Shown here: positions 45,839 to 54,850 of the stretch, piece after piece
How the letters are laid out: the number at the start of each line of letters is the position of its first letter
How positions within the stretch are numbered: the first letter of the stretch is position 1
Origin: QHWT01 sp963755695
GTDB taxonomy: Bacteria > Acidobacteriota > Vicinamibacteria > Vicinamibacterales > 2-12-FULL-66-21
Direction: 5' to 3'
Assembly (NCBI GenBank): GCA_963755695.1
Contig: CAVWLB010000010.1
Location: 806,001-870,000 of the forward strand
Length of the DNA: 64,000 nucleotides
Made by a program: the position numbers and the translations under genes
Notes under the pieces: generated by a model
What the model saw: only the letters and a program-made list of their open reading frames with translations
What the model was told of the DNA's origin: nothing
Database searches by the model: none

Positions 45839-47023
45839 ATGACTACGCGCACCCAGGTCGGCATTGTCGGCGCGGGACCCGCCGGTCTCATGCTCGGCCA
45901 TCTCCTTCATTCGCTGGGAATCGAGTCGGTGATCGTGGAGATCCGCTCCCAGGAACACGTGATCGAGCGCGTTCGCGCCGGGGTCCTCGAGCAGGGAAGC
46001 GTCGATCTGCTCACCGAGAGCGGTGTGGGTGAGCGGCTTTCCCGCGAGGGTATGCGACACGGCGGCATTTACATCGCCTTCAGCGGACGCCGGCACCGAA
46101 TCGACTTCGAGGAGCTGACCGGCGGCCGCAGCATTACCATTTACGGCCAGAACGAGGTGGTCCGCGATTTGATGTCGGCACGCGCCGCGACCGGGGAAGC
46201 GCTTCTGTTCGACGTGTCCGAGGTGAAGGTAGAGGCGCTCGAATCGACGAGGCCGCGGATACTCTTCCGCGACAGCAACAGCGAGCCGCGCGAGCTCGCG
46301 TGCGACTTCGTTGCCGGCTGCGACGGTTTCCATGGCATCTGCCGCCCGTCCATTCCGCCGGCGAGTCTTCACACCTACGAGCGGACCTATCCGTTCGCGT
46401 GGCTCGGCATTCTCGCCAATGCGGCACCCGCGTCCGACGAAGTGGTCTATAGCCTGCACGACCGCGGCTTTGCTCTCTTCAGCATGCGCTCCCCCCAGGT
46501 GACACGGCTCTATCTTCAATGCGCTCCCGACGAAAACATCGAGAGCTGGAGCGACGAGCGCATCTGGTCCGAGTTGCGCCTCCGCCTCGCGACCGACGAT
46601 GGATGGCGTCCCAACGAAGGCGCCATTACGCAGCGCGGCGTAACGCCGATGCGCAGTTTCGTCGCCGAGCCGATGCGGTTTCATCGACTCTTCCTCGCAG
46701 GCGATGCCGCACACATCGTTCCGCCAACCGGCGCCAAGGGATTGAATCTCGCGATGGCAGACGTGAAGCGACTCGCCGTCGCCCTGGACGCGTTCTACAG
46801 AAACGGCACCCAAGCTCAGCTCGACGAGTACTCCGAGCGCGGACTGCGGCGGACGTGGCGAGCGCAGCGCTTCTCCTGGTGGATGACGTCGATGCTGCAC
46901 AGGTCTGACAGCGACAATCCGTTCGACCACCGGCGGCAGCTTGCGGAACTCGAATATCTGGTCAGCTCCCGCGCGGCCATGACCAGCCTGGCCGAAAGCT
47001 ACGCCGGGACGCCGTTCGACTAG
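45839..47023 (+). CDS. pobA: 4-hydroxybenzoate 3-monooxygenase
   Basis: 394 residues, the usual PobA length. It is a class A flavoprotein hydroxylase with the FAD-binding GxGxxG in VGIVGAGPAGLMLGHLLHSL. The DG motif is in VAGCDGFHGICRPSIP (about 160) and the second FAD motif in LAGDAAHIVPPTGAKGLNLA (about 285-305). PobA-specific stretches such as ERVRAGVLEQGSVDLL and TVYGQNEV-like ITIYGQNEVVRDLM are present. It converts 4-hydroxybenzoate, O2 and NADPH to protocatechuate, the substrate of the divergent pcaHG genes. No frameshift. Confidence 0.94.
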   Translation: MTTRTQVGIVGAGPAGLMLGHLLHSLGIESVIVEIRSQEHVIERVRAGVLEQGSVDLLTESGVGERLSREGMRHGGIYIAFSGRRHRIDFEELTGGRSITIYGQNEVVRDLMSARAATGEALLFDVSEVKVEALESTRPRILFRDSNSEPRELACDFVAGCDGFHGICRPSIPPASLHTYERTYPFAWLGILANAAPASDEVVYSLHDRGFALFSMRSPQVTRLYLQCAPDENIESWSDERIWSELRLRLATDDGWRPNEGAITQRGVTPMRSFVAEPMRFHRLFLAGDAAHIVPPTGAKGLNLAMADVKRLAVALDAFYRNGTQAQLDEYSERGLRRTWRAQRFSWWMTSMLHRSDSDNPFDHRRQLAELEYLVSSRAAMTSLAESYAGTPFD

Positions 47024-47033
47024 CGCGGCGAAT

Positions 47034-48119
47034 CTACGTCCAGACTTCACGAGCGGTCCTGGCGACCAACTCCAGCTTGCGGCGCTGATCGTCAGCCGAC
47101 ACCCGGTTGCCTTCATCGGTCGATGCAAAGCCGCACTGGGGGCTGAGCGCAAGCCGTTCAAGCGGAACGATCCGCGACGCCTCTTTGATTCGCGCACGCA
47201 GGATCTCGTCCGACTCCATCTGCGGCCGCTTCGAACTGACGAGGCCCAGAACGACGATGCGGTCGTCGGGGACGTGCCGCAGCGGCTCGAACGTTCCCGA
47301 CCGCCCGTCGTCGTACTCCAGCAGGAAACGGTCGAACGCGGCGCGGCTGAAGACCTGTGCCGCGATGCGATCGTAGCCGCCCGACGCATAGAACATGCTC
47401 TGATAGTTGCCGCGGCAGATATGGATGCCGAAGGTCATGCCCGGGTGATCGCGAATAATCGCGTTGTCGAGCTCCACCGAAGCATCCAGCATCCGATCCG
47501 GATCGCTCCCGCGTTGCCGATAGCCCTCGCGGATCTTTTCATCGAGAAGCGCCGCGTACTGCGGGGCGTCGATCTGGACGTACTGGCAGCCAAGGCGGGC
47601 GAGCTCGGCAATCTCGCGTCGGGTGAAATCCACGACGTCGGCAAGATACGCGTCGCGCGTGGGATACGCGCTCCGTGACTTGTCAGGGTCGTAGTAGGCC
47701 GCCGCCTGTTGCGCGCTGATCAGCGTCACCTTTACGGGCACCGTGGTGCGGCCGCGGAGGTAGGTGAACTCTTCGGCGCTCATCTGACGCCGCCATTTGA
47801 GCTTCTCGACGACGACCGGTCGCCGCAGCGTCGTCTGGTGTCCCTTGTCATCGTGGAAGGCAATCGACCAGCCGGCGAACTTGTCGAAGCCCTCGAGGGC
47901 GTCGATGAGGTGCCCGTAAAAGGCGTAGCGGCGCATCTCTCCATCGGTCAGAACGTCCAGCCCGGCGGCTTCCTGGATCCTGACCGCTTCGTCGACAGCG
48001 CGATCCTCGACCTCTTTGAAGGCGGCTGGCGAGAGCTCGTTGCGCTCAAGCCGTGCGCGCGCCTCGACCAGGGCAGGAGGACGCAGCAGGCTGCCGACGA
48101 CATCGCTCCGTGGGATCAT
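47034..48119 (-). CDS. MetE C-terminal-like (cobalamin-independent methionine synthase family) protein
   Basis: 361 residues of the UROD/MetE-like barrel. The N-terminus is RSDVVGSLLRPPALVEAR, then GLDVLTDGEMRRYAFYGHL. Candidate zinc ligands are the His and Cys of FGIHICRGNYQSM and the Cys of LSPQCGFASTDEGN. Full MetE is about twice as long; this half-size form is common and may transfer methyl groups from sources other than folate, such as methylated aromatics or betaine-like compounds. Its stop is 10 bp from the convergent pobA stop. Involvement in O-demethylation is possible but not shown. Confidence 0.78.
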   Translation of the reverse strand: MIPRSDVVGSLLRPPALVEARARLERNELSPAAFKEVEDRAVDEAVRIQEAAGLDVLTDGEMRRYAFYGHLIDALEGFDKFAGWSIAFHDDKGHQTTLRRPVVVEKLKWRRQMSAEEFTYLRGRTTVPVKVTLISAQQAAAYYDPDKSRSAYPTRDAYLADVVDFTRREIAELARLGCQYVQIDAPQYAALLDEKIREGYRQRGSDPDRMLDASVELDNAIIRDHPGMTFGIHICRGNYQSMFYASGGYDRIAAQVFSRAAFDRFLLEYDDGRSGTFEPLRHVPDDRIVVLGLVSSKRPQMESDEILRARIKEASRIVPLERLALSPQCGFASTDEGNRVSADDQRRKLELVARTAREVWT

Positions 48120-48160
48120 GTGCTACGCTCCGCCGGTCCAAGCCCGGCGCTTCCCAAGGT

Positions 48161-48721
48161 ATGGCGACAGAACTCTCGACGCTCGAGATCCGGAGCCGTA
48201 AAGAGTGGCGATCTTGGCTTGCCAAACACCATGCGTCGAGTCCGGGCGTCTGGCTGGTGTTTCACAAGGCCCACACCGGCGTGAAGTCGATGGCGTACGA
48301 AGATTTCGTCCGGGAGGCTCTGTGCTTCGGATGGATCGACAGCCTCGTCAAACGCCTCGACGAAGCCAGGTACGCGATCAAGTGCACGCCGCGACAGCCT
48401 ACCAGCAAATGGTCGCCGATCAATCGGCAGCGCTGGCGAGAGCTCAAAGAGGCTGGACTGCTGATGCCGGCTGGTCTTGCGTCGCCGCCGACCGGCAATT
48501 CCTACGCAGCGAAACCCAAAATTCCAGAGCTGCCCGCGTACATCGTTAGAGCGCTCAAGGCCGAGCCCAAGGCGTGGGCGTTCTTTCAAACGCTGGCGCC
48601 AACGTATCGGCGTCACTTCGTGGTGTGGATCCACATTGCCAAGAGACCCGAGACGCGCGAGAAGCGCATCGCTGAATCGGTTGCGCTCCTGGCGGCAGGA
48701 AAGAAACTCGGATTGAAGTAG
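48161..48721 (+). CDS. YdeI/OmpD-associated-family protein
   Basis: 186 residues from ATG 48161; the frame is open further upstream but overlaps the divergent gene. It shows the family pattern EWRSWLAKHHASSPGVWLVF, then YEDFVREALCFGWIDSLVKR, TSKWSPINRQRWREL, and a Lys/Arg-rich C-terminus TREKRIAESVALLAAGKK. Members are small soluble proteins linked by name to bacteriocin or peptide resistance, but the biochemical role is unknown. It is divergent from the MetE-like gene (41 bp) and convergent with a small unknown gene. Confidence 0.8.
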   Translation: MATELSTLEIRSRKEWRSWLAKHHASSPGVWLVFHKAHTGVKSMAYEDFVREALCFGWIDSLVKRLDEARYAIKCTPRQPTSKWSPINRQRWRELKEAGLLMPAGLASPPTGNSYAAKPKIPELPAYIVRALKAEPKAWAFFQTLAPTYRRHFVVWIHIAKRPETREKRIAESVALLAAGKKLGLK

Positions 48722-48726
48722 CCGGC

Positions 48727-49020
48727 TCAAGCCTTGCCGAGCAGCGCCGCGGCGATCTGATCCCACTCCGCTTCGAGAGACGTCATCGCGACCGGTTTGC
48801 CGGCGTGGCGATACCAATACGCGGCGTTCGAGGCGTCGCCTTCCTTGCGATGAAGATACGCGTGGATCCAGGCGCCATCAGGCGTCTCGATATCCTGCGC
48901 GATTCGATGCGCCAGGTCCCAGTCTCCCTTCGCGTCCTGCCAGAGTGCGGACAGCGCTGGCGACAGCCCGGCCGGCGGAGCGGCCGACGAGAGCGTGGCT
49001 TTGAGTTCTGTGAGCGTCAT
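48727..49020 (-). CDS. Small conserved-looking hypothetical protein
   Basis: 97 residues from ATG 49020; the same frame stays open upstream but that region overlaps the tannase-like gene end. It is soluble, with WDLAHRIAQDIETPDGAWIH, then YLHRKEGDASNAAYWYRHAG as the most distinctive part: aromatic- and His-rich, and suggestive of a compact helical fold. I do not recognise a named family. It sits 19 bp after the tannase-family gene on the same strand, so co-transcription is likely. Confidence 0.6.
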   Translation of the reverse strand: MTLTELKATLSSAAPPAGLSPALSALWQDAKGDWDLAHRIAQDIETPDGAWIHAYLHRKEGDASNAAYWYRHAGKPVAMTSLEAEWDQIAAALLGKA

Positions 49021-49039
49021 GTGGACATTGTGCGGCAAT

Positions 49040-50707
49040 TCACCGGACGCTCGACGAGCCCGTCGCTGGCGCTTTGCAGGTGAAGCTCGCAGCCTCATCG
49101 GGATTGCCTGTTCCCTTGTACGCGGCGGTTTCCGGGTACGGGCACAACGGGCGCGTACGAGCGACCTTGCCGTCGACGAGCCGCGACGCAGGAATGTTTT
49201 GCGGCGCCGTTCCTCGTTCCGTCCACTCGACGAGCGGAGTGATCGCGTCGAAGCTGGACGCGCCCACGCCACCGCCGCAGTGAAACATGCCGGGAACCAT
49301 GAAGAGCCGGTAGAACTCGCGCGTCGACGGGCCGAGCGCGCGCTGGACGCTCTCGTAGTAGCCGATCCCCATCATCGGATTGAGCGCGGGATCCGCCCAG
49401 CCGAAGTAAGTCAGAATCCTTCCGCCGCGTTCCTTGAACCGTGAAAGATCGGGACTGGTGGCATCCAGGGCGGCTCGCGCCGACTCCAGCTTCTGGTAGT
49501 CCGCATCGACCTGGAAGGTGGCCCAGTCGTAATCGGCCAGAGTTTTGCCAAAGGCGATGTTCTTGAAGAACGTCTCGCCGAACGCCACCTGGATTGGCTT
49601 TCCGCTCGGCGGAGCCACGAACCACGGAATCCAGCCGCTGGTGGACGTGCCATCTCGGCCAGCTGCGGCGACCTCGGCGCCGACCGGCCAGCCCGGAACG
49701 AGCTCGATGTCACCGCGCTTGACGCCGCCGTAAATGATCTCGAGCGCGTTCAGTTGCGCAGGTGTGAAACATCCGGCGCCCGATCCGCCGTCAGCGCAGC
49801 GCTCGAGATCAACAGACGGGCTGAAACCGCACTGCCGCGGATCGTCGATGACGCCGTCCTTGAGGCCGTCGCGCGCGTCGCACTTCGCATAGACGGCATC
49901 GGCTACCAGCTTCAAATGCTCCGCGTCGAGCGGCCCGGCGCTGAGCGCCTTCTGGTACGCGGCATAGCCAATCATCGTTCCCGAGAAGTTCAGGACTGGT
50001 GCGCCGACGACAATGCCGTCGAAGTCTTCCGGAAAGCGCTGGGCGGAGATGAGGCCCTGCCGTCCTCCGGTCGAACAGCCGTCGAGGTACGCGCGCTTCG
50101 GCGCGCGAGCGTAGTAGGCCTGGACGATCCGTTTCGCCGTCACCGACGTGATGTGCACGGCTCGAAACGCGTAATCGACGAATTTTTGAGGACTGGCCGC
50201 AAACGTGCCGAGCGGTTCCGCCGAACCGTCGTGCCCGGTGTTGGTCTGCGCGGTCGCGAAGCCGCGGGCCAGAGCGCGCTGTGAGGTGGCAAGACGTGGC
50301 GGCGCGTCGAGCGCCTCGCCGGCGTAGCCGCCATTCCCGAACATGTACAATCGTCCGTTCCACGTGGAGGGGAGGTCCACCTCGAACCGGATCTCCGGCT
50401 GAATGAGTCCAACGACGCGGCAGAATTCGGGCGACGCCGGACCCTGCGCCTGGCTGGTACCGGTTCCCGCCGAGGCCTGACCGCCACCCGGCTTCTGCAT
50501 CGTGGCGCTGACGATGGAGAATTCATAGCCGGTGAGGGAAATCAATGAGCCGCAGCTCGCACCAGGGCTGATCTCGTCCAACGGTGAGAGCACCGATGGC
50601 TCCCATTTGGTGAACTGCGCGTTTTGAGCCAACAGGGGTTCGCCGACGGCGACGAGAAAAGGAAGCATGAATGCGGTCATCGCCAGTAGTCGCGTGCGCC
50701 GAATCAT
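49040..50707 (-). CDS. Tannase/feruloyl-esterase-family hydrolase
   Basis: 555 residues, exported (LLAMTAFMLPFLVAVGEPLLAQ). The tannase/feruloyl esterase fold is marked by FCRVVGLIQPEIRFEVDLPS, then WNGRLYMFGNGGYAGE. The nucleophile motif GCSTGGRQGL is at about residues 210-220. Late acid and His elements are YFGWADPALNP and VPGMFHCGGGVG. Two Cys at the active site (the CS of GCSTGG and C in FHCGG) match the family's disulfide-linked catalytic site. It hydrolyses aromatic acid esters such as gallate, ferulate or p-coumarate esters of plant polymers, releasing aromatics that could feed the pca pathway. It is intact, flanked downstream by the small unknown gene. Confidence 0.85.
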   Translation of the reverse strand: MIRRTRLLAMTAFMLPFLVAVGEPLLAQNAQFTKWEPSVLSPLDEISPGASCGSLISLTGYEFSIVSATMQKPGGGQASAGTGTSQAQGPASPEFCRVVGLIQPEIRFEVDLPSTWNGRLYMFGNGGYAGEALDAPPRLATSQRALARGFATAQTNTGHDGSAEPLGTFAASPQKFVDYAFRAVHITSVTAKRIVQAYYARAPKRAYLDGCSTGGRQGLISAQRFPEDFDGIVVGAPVLNFSGTMIGYAAYQKALSAGPLDAEHLKLVADAVYAKCDARDGLKDGVIDDPRQCGFSPSVDLERCADGGSGAGCFTPAQLNALEIIYGGVKRGDIELVPGWPVGAEVAAAGRDGTSTSGWIPWFVAPPSGKPIQVAFGETFFKNIAFGKTLADYDWATFQVDADYQKLESARAALDATSPDLSRFKERGGRILTYFGWADPALNPMMGIGYYESVQRALGPSTREFYRLFMVPGMFHCGGGVGASSFDAITPLVEWTERGTAPQNIPASRLVDGKVARTRPLCPYPETAAYKGTGNPDEAASFTCKAPATGSSSVR

Positions 50708-50743
50708 GACCGCTCCCGTCTGTTGCTCACGAGATCAGTAACG

Positions 50744-51529
50744 CTACCGGGCAGTCCAGCCGCCATCGACGAACAACGAGCTCCCGGTCACATACGTGGA
50801 TGCGTCTGACGCGAGGAAGACGACGGCGCCGGCAATCTCGTCGAGCTCCCCCCACCGTCCCATTGGAATGTTGTTGACGAACTGCTGATAGGCCTGCGGA
50901 TCGTTCAGCAGCTGCCGGTTCATGTCCGTTGCGAACGGCCCGGGGCAAATCGCGTTGCACGTGACGCCCGTGCCGGCCCACTCGAGCGCGAGCACACGCG
51001 TCAGGCCGACGATGCCGGCTTTCGACGAAGCGTACGGCGCGCGGCCGGGCAGCGCAATCACCGCGAGGATCGATCCCATGTTGATCACCCGTCCCCAGCC
51101 TCGCGCGACCATCCGCGGGCCGATCGCTCGCGCGCACAGGAACGGCCCCTTCAGGTTCGTGTCGATGACGGTGTCCCAGTCGGCCTCGGACAACTGCTCG
51201 ATGGTGCCGCGGATGTTCGTGCCGGCGTTGTTCACCAGAATGTCGATCGGCGCCGCACGCCGGGTCGATCTCGTCGGCCAGCCGCGTCACGTCGGCGTCG
51301 ACGGTCACGTCAGCCGCGAAGGCCCGGATCGTGCGCCCGGTTGCGGTCGCGATTTCCGCTGCGGCCGCCTCACAACTGTCGCGCGAGCGCCCCACGAGCG
51401 CGACGTCGGCGCCCGCCTCGCGCCAGCGCGATCGCCATCGTCGCGCCCGAGCCCGCGCGCGCCACCCGTCACGAGCGCGACCTTGCCATCCAGCCGGAAC
51501 GAGTCGAGTACGTTTCGGTGTGGTGTCAC
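50744..51529 (-). pseudogene. SDR-family oxidoreductase, disrupted by several indels in its first third
   Basis: The C-terminal 160 residues are intact: VNNAGTNIRGTIEQ-type NNAG start, VINMGSILAVIALPGRAPYA (Ser), YASSKAGIVGLTRVL (YxxxK), and DASTYVTGSSLFVDGGWTAR. The N-terminal part is split over three frames: FRLDGKVALVTGGARGLG, then GRSRDSCEAAAAEIATATGR, with breaks near 51255, 51415 and 51465. The start is uncertain; GTG 51529 or ATGs up to 51596 are possible. It is an NAD(P)-dependent sugar-acid or alcohol dehydrogenase of the gluconate/KduD-like type by its length and end motif. It is co-directional with the MFS gene before it, so a carried substrate may be its target. Confidence 0.65.
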
Positions 51530-51584
51530 GATGATCTCAGTACCGATGGCCGCACGTGTGCCGTGAACCGCCATGAGCCCTAAG

Positions 51585-52884
51585 TCATGAGCCATGAGCC
51601 TGTCGTTCCAGCGGCGTGTGCGCGTCGATGAACAGCCAGCAGACGCGCGCCCATCAAGTAGATTGCCGACGACACGTAAAACGTCAGCGTCCAGTTGCCC
51701 GGGTTCCAGGTGAGGATGTAGCCGACGATCAGCGGCGACAGCGCGCCGCCGATATTGCCCACCATGTTCATGGCGCCCGAGACGGTGCCCGAGTAGCGGC
51801 CGCCGATGTCCATGCAGCCGGCCCAGCACGCCGGCATGACGAAGTCGTTGAAGAACCCGGCCAGGCCGAGCAGGAGCATGGCGCGCACGGGATCGGCTAC
51901 CTGGGTGAACGCGAACACCGATGCGCGACGCGCCGACGAAGCCGACGATGGCGACGATGCGGCGCGCCAGGATGACGCTCGCCTGAACGCGCGCCAGCCG
52001 GGGAATCAGCTGCGCGCCAACCAGGCAGCCGATCCCGCCGAGCAGCAGCGGCAGCGACGCCAGCAGGGCTCCGAACTTCACGGCTGGTGCCGCGCGCTTC
52101 GCGCAGGTAGGTCGGGAGCCAGGTGATGTAGAAATACCAGCCGTACGACAGGAACGCGTACTGGATGACAGAGCAGCCAGACCGAGCGGCTGCTGAGCGA
52201 TTCGGCTCCAGGGAACCTTCGCGCCGACCGCGCGTCTGCCGCGGCGGGCAGCAGCGCGAGCTCGGCCTCGTTGACCGACGGGATGGCTTCGCGGATCGTC
52301 GCGATACCACCAATAGAATGCGACCGCCCAGACGACGCCGAGCAGCGCCGAAGATCTCGAATGTTCGGCGCCAGGAAATCAGGTCCAGGACGTACGCGAC
52401 CATCAGCGGCGTAAATGCGCCACTCCAGCGCGCGGCAAGCCACAGCATGCCCTGCGCGCGCTCACGCTCCTTCACCGGAAGCCAGGTCGTGAAAATGCGC
52501 GTCAGGTTTGGAAAGCAGCCGGCCTCGCCAGCGCCGAACAGCGCGCGCGTCACGATCAACGACGCCGCGTTCCACACCCAGCCGGTCGCCGCAGTGAAGA
52601 AGCGACCACCAGAGCACGATCCGCATCAGGACACGTCGCGGTCCGATGCGGTCGCCGAGCCAGCCGCCAGGGACTTCGAAGAGCGCATACGCCCAGCCGA
52701 ACACCGACAGGGCCCATCCCATTTGCAGGCGGGTCAGCCCGAGATCGTCGGTCATCGCTGGCGCTGCCTGCGAGATGCAGACGCGATCGAGGTACGTAAC
52801 GATTGCCAGCACCATCGCGAATGCGGTCGTGACGTACCGAACGCGCGTGGGATGAGCGGAGACGAGCTGATGCGCCGGTTGCAT
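51585..52884 (-). pseudogene. MFS transporter (sugar-acid/ACS-like), disrupted by several indels
   Basis: At least five frame changes, but all segments line up: IVTYLDRVCISQAAPAMTDD, then GWAYALFEVPGGWLGDRIGP (inter-helix motif), ALFGAGEAGCFPNLTRIFTT, GWYFYITWLPTYLREARG, LASLPLLLGGIGCLVG, FFNDFVMPACWAGCMDIGG and an end CWLFIDAHTPLE. These are features of the ACS family that imports sugar acids such as galactonate, glucarate or hexuronates. It is co-directional with the following SDR and divergent from an IlvD/Edd dehydratase, which supports a sugar-acid uptake and oxidation set. The indels are probably sequence errors, given the intact order. Confidence 0.65.
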
Positions 52885-53014
52885 CGTTGGCGCGCCATAC
52901 TGTCACAGGTCCTCGGGCTGCGCCAGCAGTCGCAAAGAGGATAGACTTCATGCCGTACCGTCTCGGACTGCTGCGCGGCCCGTTGACACTCGTTCAACAC
53001 GGAGGTTTCCCCGC

Positions 53015-54748
53015 TTGTCCGCCCGACCGTCCGGCACGTTCAGATCGAGCGCGTGGTTTGCGGCACGCGACAAGGGCGGCTTCATTCACCGGAGCTGGAT
53101 GGGGAGAGGGCTGCCGCGCAGACGTCTTCGACGGGCGGCCGGTCATCGGCATCTGCAACACCTGGTCGGAGCTGACGCCCTGCAATGCGCACTTCGACAG
53201 ATCGCGGAGCACGTGAAGCGCGGCGTCTGGGAGGCCGGCGGCCTGCCGTTCGAGTTTCCGGTGACCTCGACCGGGGAGACGAGCGTCCGGCCGACGGCAA
53301 TGCTCTTCCGCAATTTGGTCAGCATGGACGTCGAGGAGATGATCCGTGCCAATCCCATCGACGGCGTCGTCCTGCTGTGCGGCTGCGACAAGACCACGCC
53401 GGCGCTGGTGATGGGCGCGGCAAGCTGCGATCTGCCGACGATCGTGGTGTCCGGCGGCGCGATGCTGAACGGCAATTATCGCGGCCAGGAAATCGGCATC
53501 AGCCATCTGTGGAAATTCAGCGAGGACGTCAAGGCCGGCGTCGATGAGCGCGCAGGAATTCATGGAAGCCGAACCCTGCATGTCGCGTTCGACCGGCACC
53601 TGCATGGTCATGGGCACTGCCTCGACGATGGCGATCATCGTCGAAGCCTCGGGCTGTCGCTGCCGCACAACGCGGCGATCCCGGCGGTCGATGCGCGCCG
53701 TTACGCCCTGGCGCACGAGTCCGGCCGGCGGATCGTCGGTCATGGTGCGCGAAGACATTCCGCTCTCGCGGATGCTGACGCGCGAAGCGTTCGAGAATGC
53801 CATTCGCGTGAATGGCGCGGTGGGCGGATCGACCAACGCGGTCATTCACCTGCTGGCGATGGCCGGACGGATCGGCGTGCCGCTGACGCTCGACGACTGG
53901 GACGATCTCGGCCGCGACCGTGCCGACGATCGTCGACCTGATGCCGTCGGGCCGGTTCATGATGGAGGACTTCTATTACGCCGGCGGCTTGCCGGCCGGT
54001 CATGCGGACGATGGGTGAGGCGGACCTGCTCCACCGCGATGCGCTCACCGTCAACGGCCGGACGGTGTGGGAAAACTCGAAGGCGGCGCCGAATCACAAT
54101 CGCCGAAGTCATCCGGCCGCTCGATCGTCCGGTCGTGGCGCACGGCGGAATCGCCGTGCTGTGCGGGAACCTCGCGCCGGCGGGCGCGGTGCTGAAGCCG
54201 TCCGCGGCCTCGCCGCGCCTGATGACCCATCGCGGCCGCGCGGTGGTGTTCGAGAACATCGAGCACTACAAGACCCGGATCGACGATCCCGATCTCGACG
54301 TCGATGCAGAGTTCGGTGCTGGTGCTCAAGAATTGCGGACCCAAGGGCTACCCGGGCATGGCCGAGGTCGGGAACATGGGCCTTCCACCGAAGCTCCTGC
54401 AGCAAGGGCGTGACCGACATGGTGCGGATTTCCGACGCGCGCATGAGCGGAACCGCCTACGGGACGGTGGTGCTCCACGTGGCTCCCGAAGCCGCTGTCG
54501 GTGGACCGCTCGCGCTGGTTCGCGACGGCGACACCATCGAACTCGACGTTGAGAAGCGCCGGCTGCATCTCGACGTCACCGACCAGGAGCTTTCGCGGCG
54601 GCGATTCGAATGGCGCGCAGCCGCGCCTGGCGCGCCTGGCGGATACCTGAAGCTGTTTCTGGAGCACGTCCAGCAGGCCGATACCGGCGCCGACTTCGAT
54701 TTTCTCGTCGGATGCCGCGGACACGAGATCGCCCGCGAGGCACACTAG
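53015..54748 (+). pseudogene. IlvD/Edd-family dehydratase (sugar-acid dehydratase), disrupted by many indels
   Basis: Span equals 578 codons, the normal size, but at least eight +1/-1 shifts occur, for example near 53108, 53197, 53545 and 53650. The TTG at 53015 follows GGAGG at 53001-53005 by 9 nt. Recoverable motifs: FAARDKGGFIHRSWM, ADVFDGRPVIGICNTWSELT, GVVLLCGCDKTTPALVMGA (Fe-S Cys), STGTCMVMGTASTMAIIVEA (Fe-S Cys), MLTREAFENAIRVNGAVGGS, LVLKNCGPKGYPGMAEVGN and VRISDARMSGTAYGTVVLH. The N-terminal HRSWM/NTWSE pattern resembles the arabonate/xylonate/6-phosphogluconate branch more than IlvD of branched-chain synthesis. It would dehydrate a sugar acid to a 2-keto-3-deoxy acid using an Fe-S cluster. 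Confidence 0.7.
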
Positions 54749-54770
54749 GAGCTGAAAGAGTGAGGTTGTC

Positions 54771-54792
54771 GGGCGCCGCTTCAGAGGCGCCA
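54771..54792. repeat. REP-like palindromic repeat, copy 4
   Basis: GGGCGCCGCT, TC loop, AGAGGCGCCA: 9-bp arms with one mismatch at 54772-54780 and 54783-54791, preceded by TTGTC. It lies between two co-directional genes, 22 bp after the dehydratase stop. This is a GC-richer variant of the core found at 11.87 and 40.3 kb. Confidence 0.55.
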
Positions 54793-54850
54793 CGTGAAAA
54801 CCAGACTTTTTAGAGAGCCGGCGTGTAGAGCAGGGACCCGGGACTCAACG

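Noticed and set aside
45806..47389. 527-codon frame antisense to pobA
   Set aside because: pobA has intact FAD motifs; the antisense frame has none.
52983..52988. TTGACA before the sugar-acid dehydratase as a -35 box
   Set aside because: It lies only 32 bp from the start codon with the ribosome-binding site at 53001, leaving no room for a -10 box and leader.
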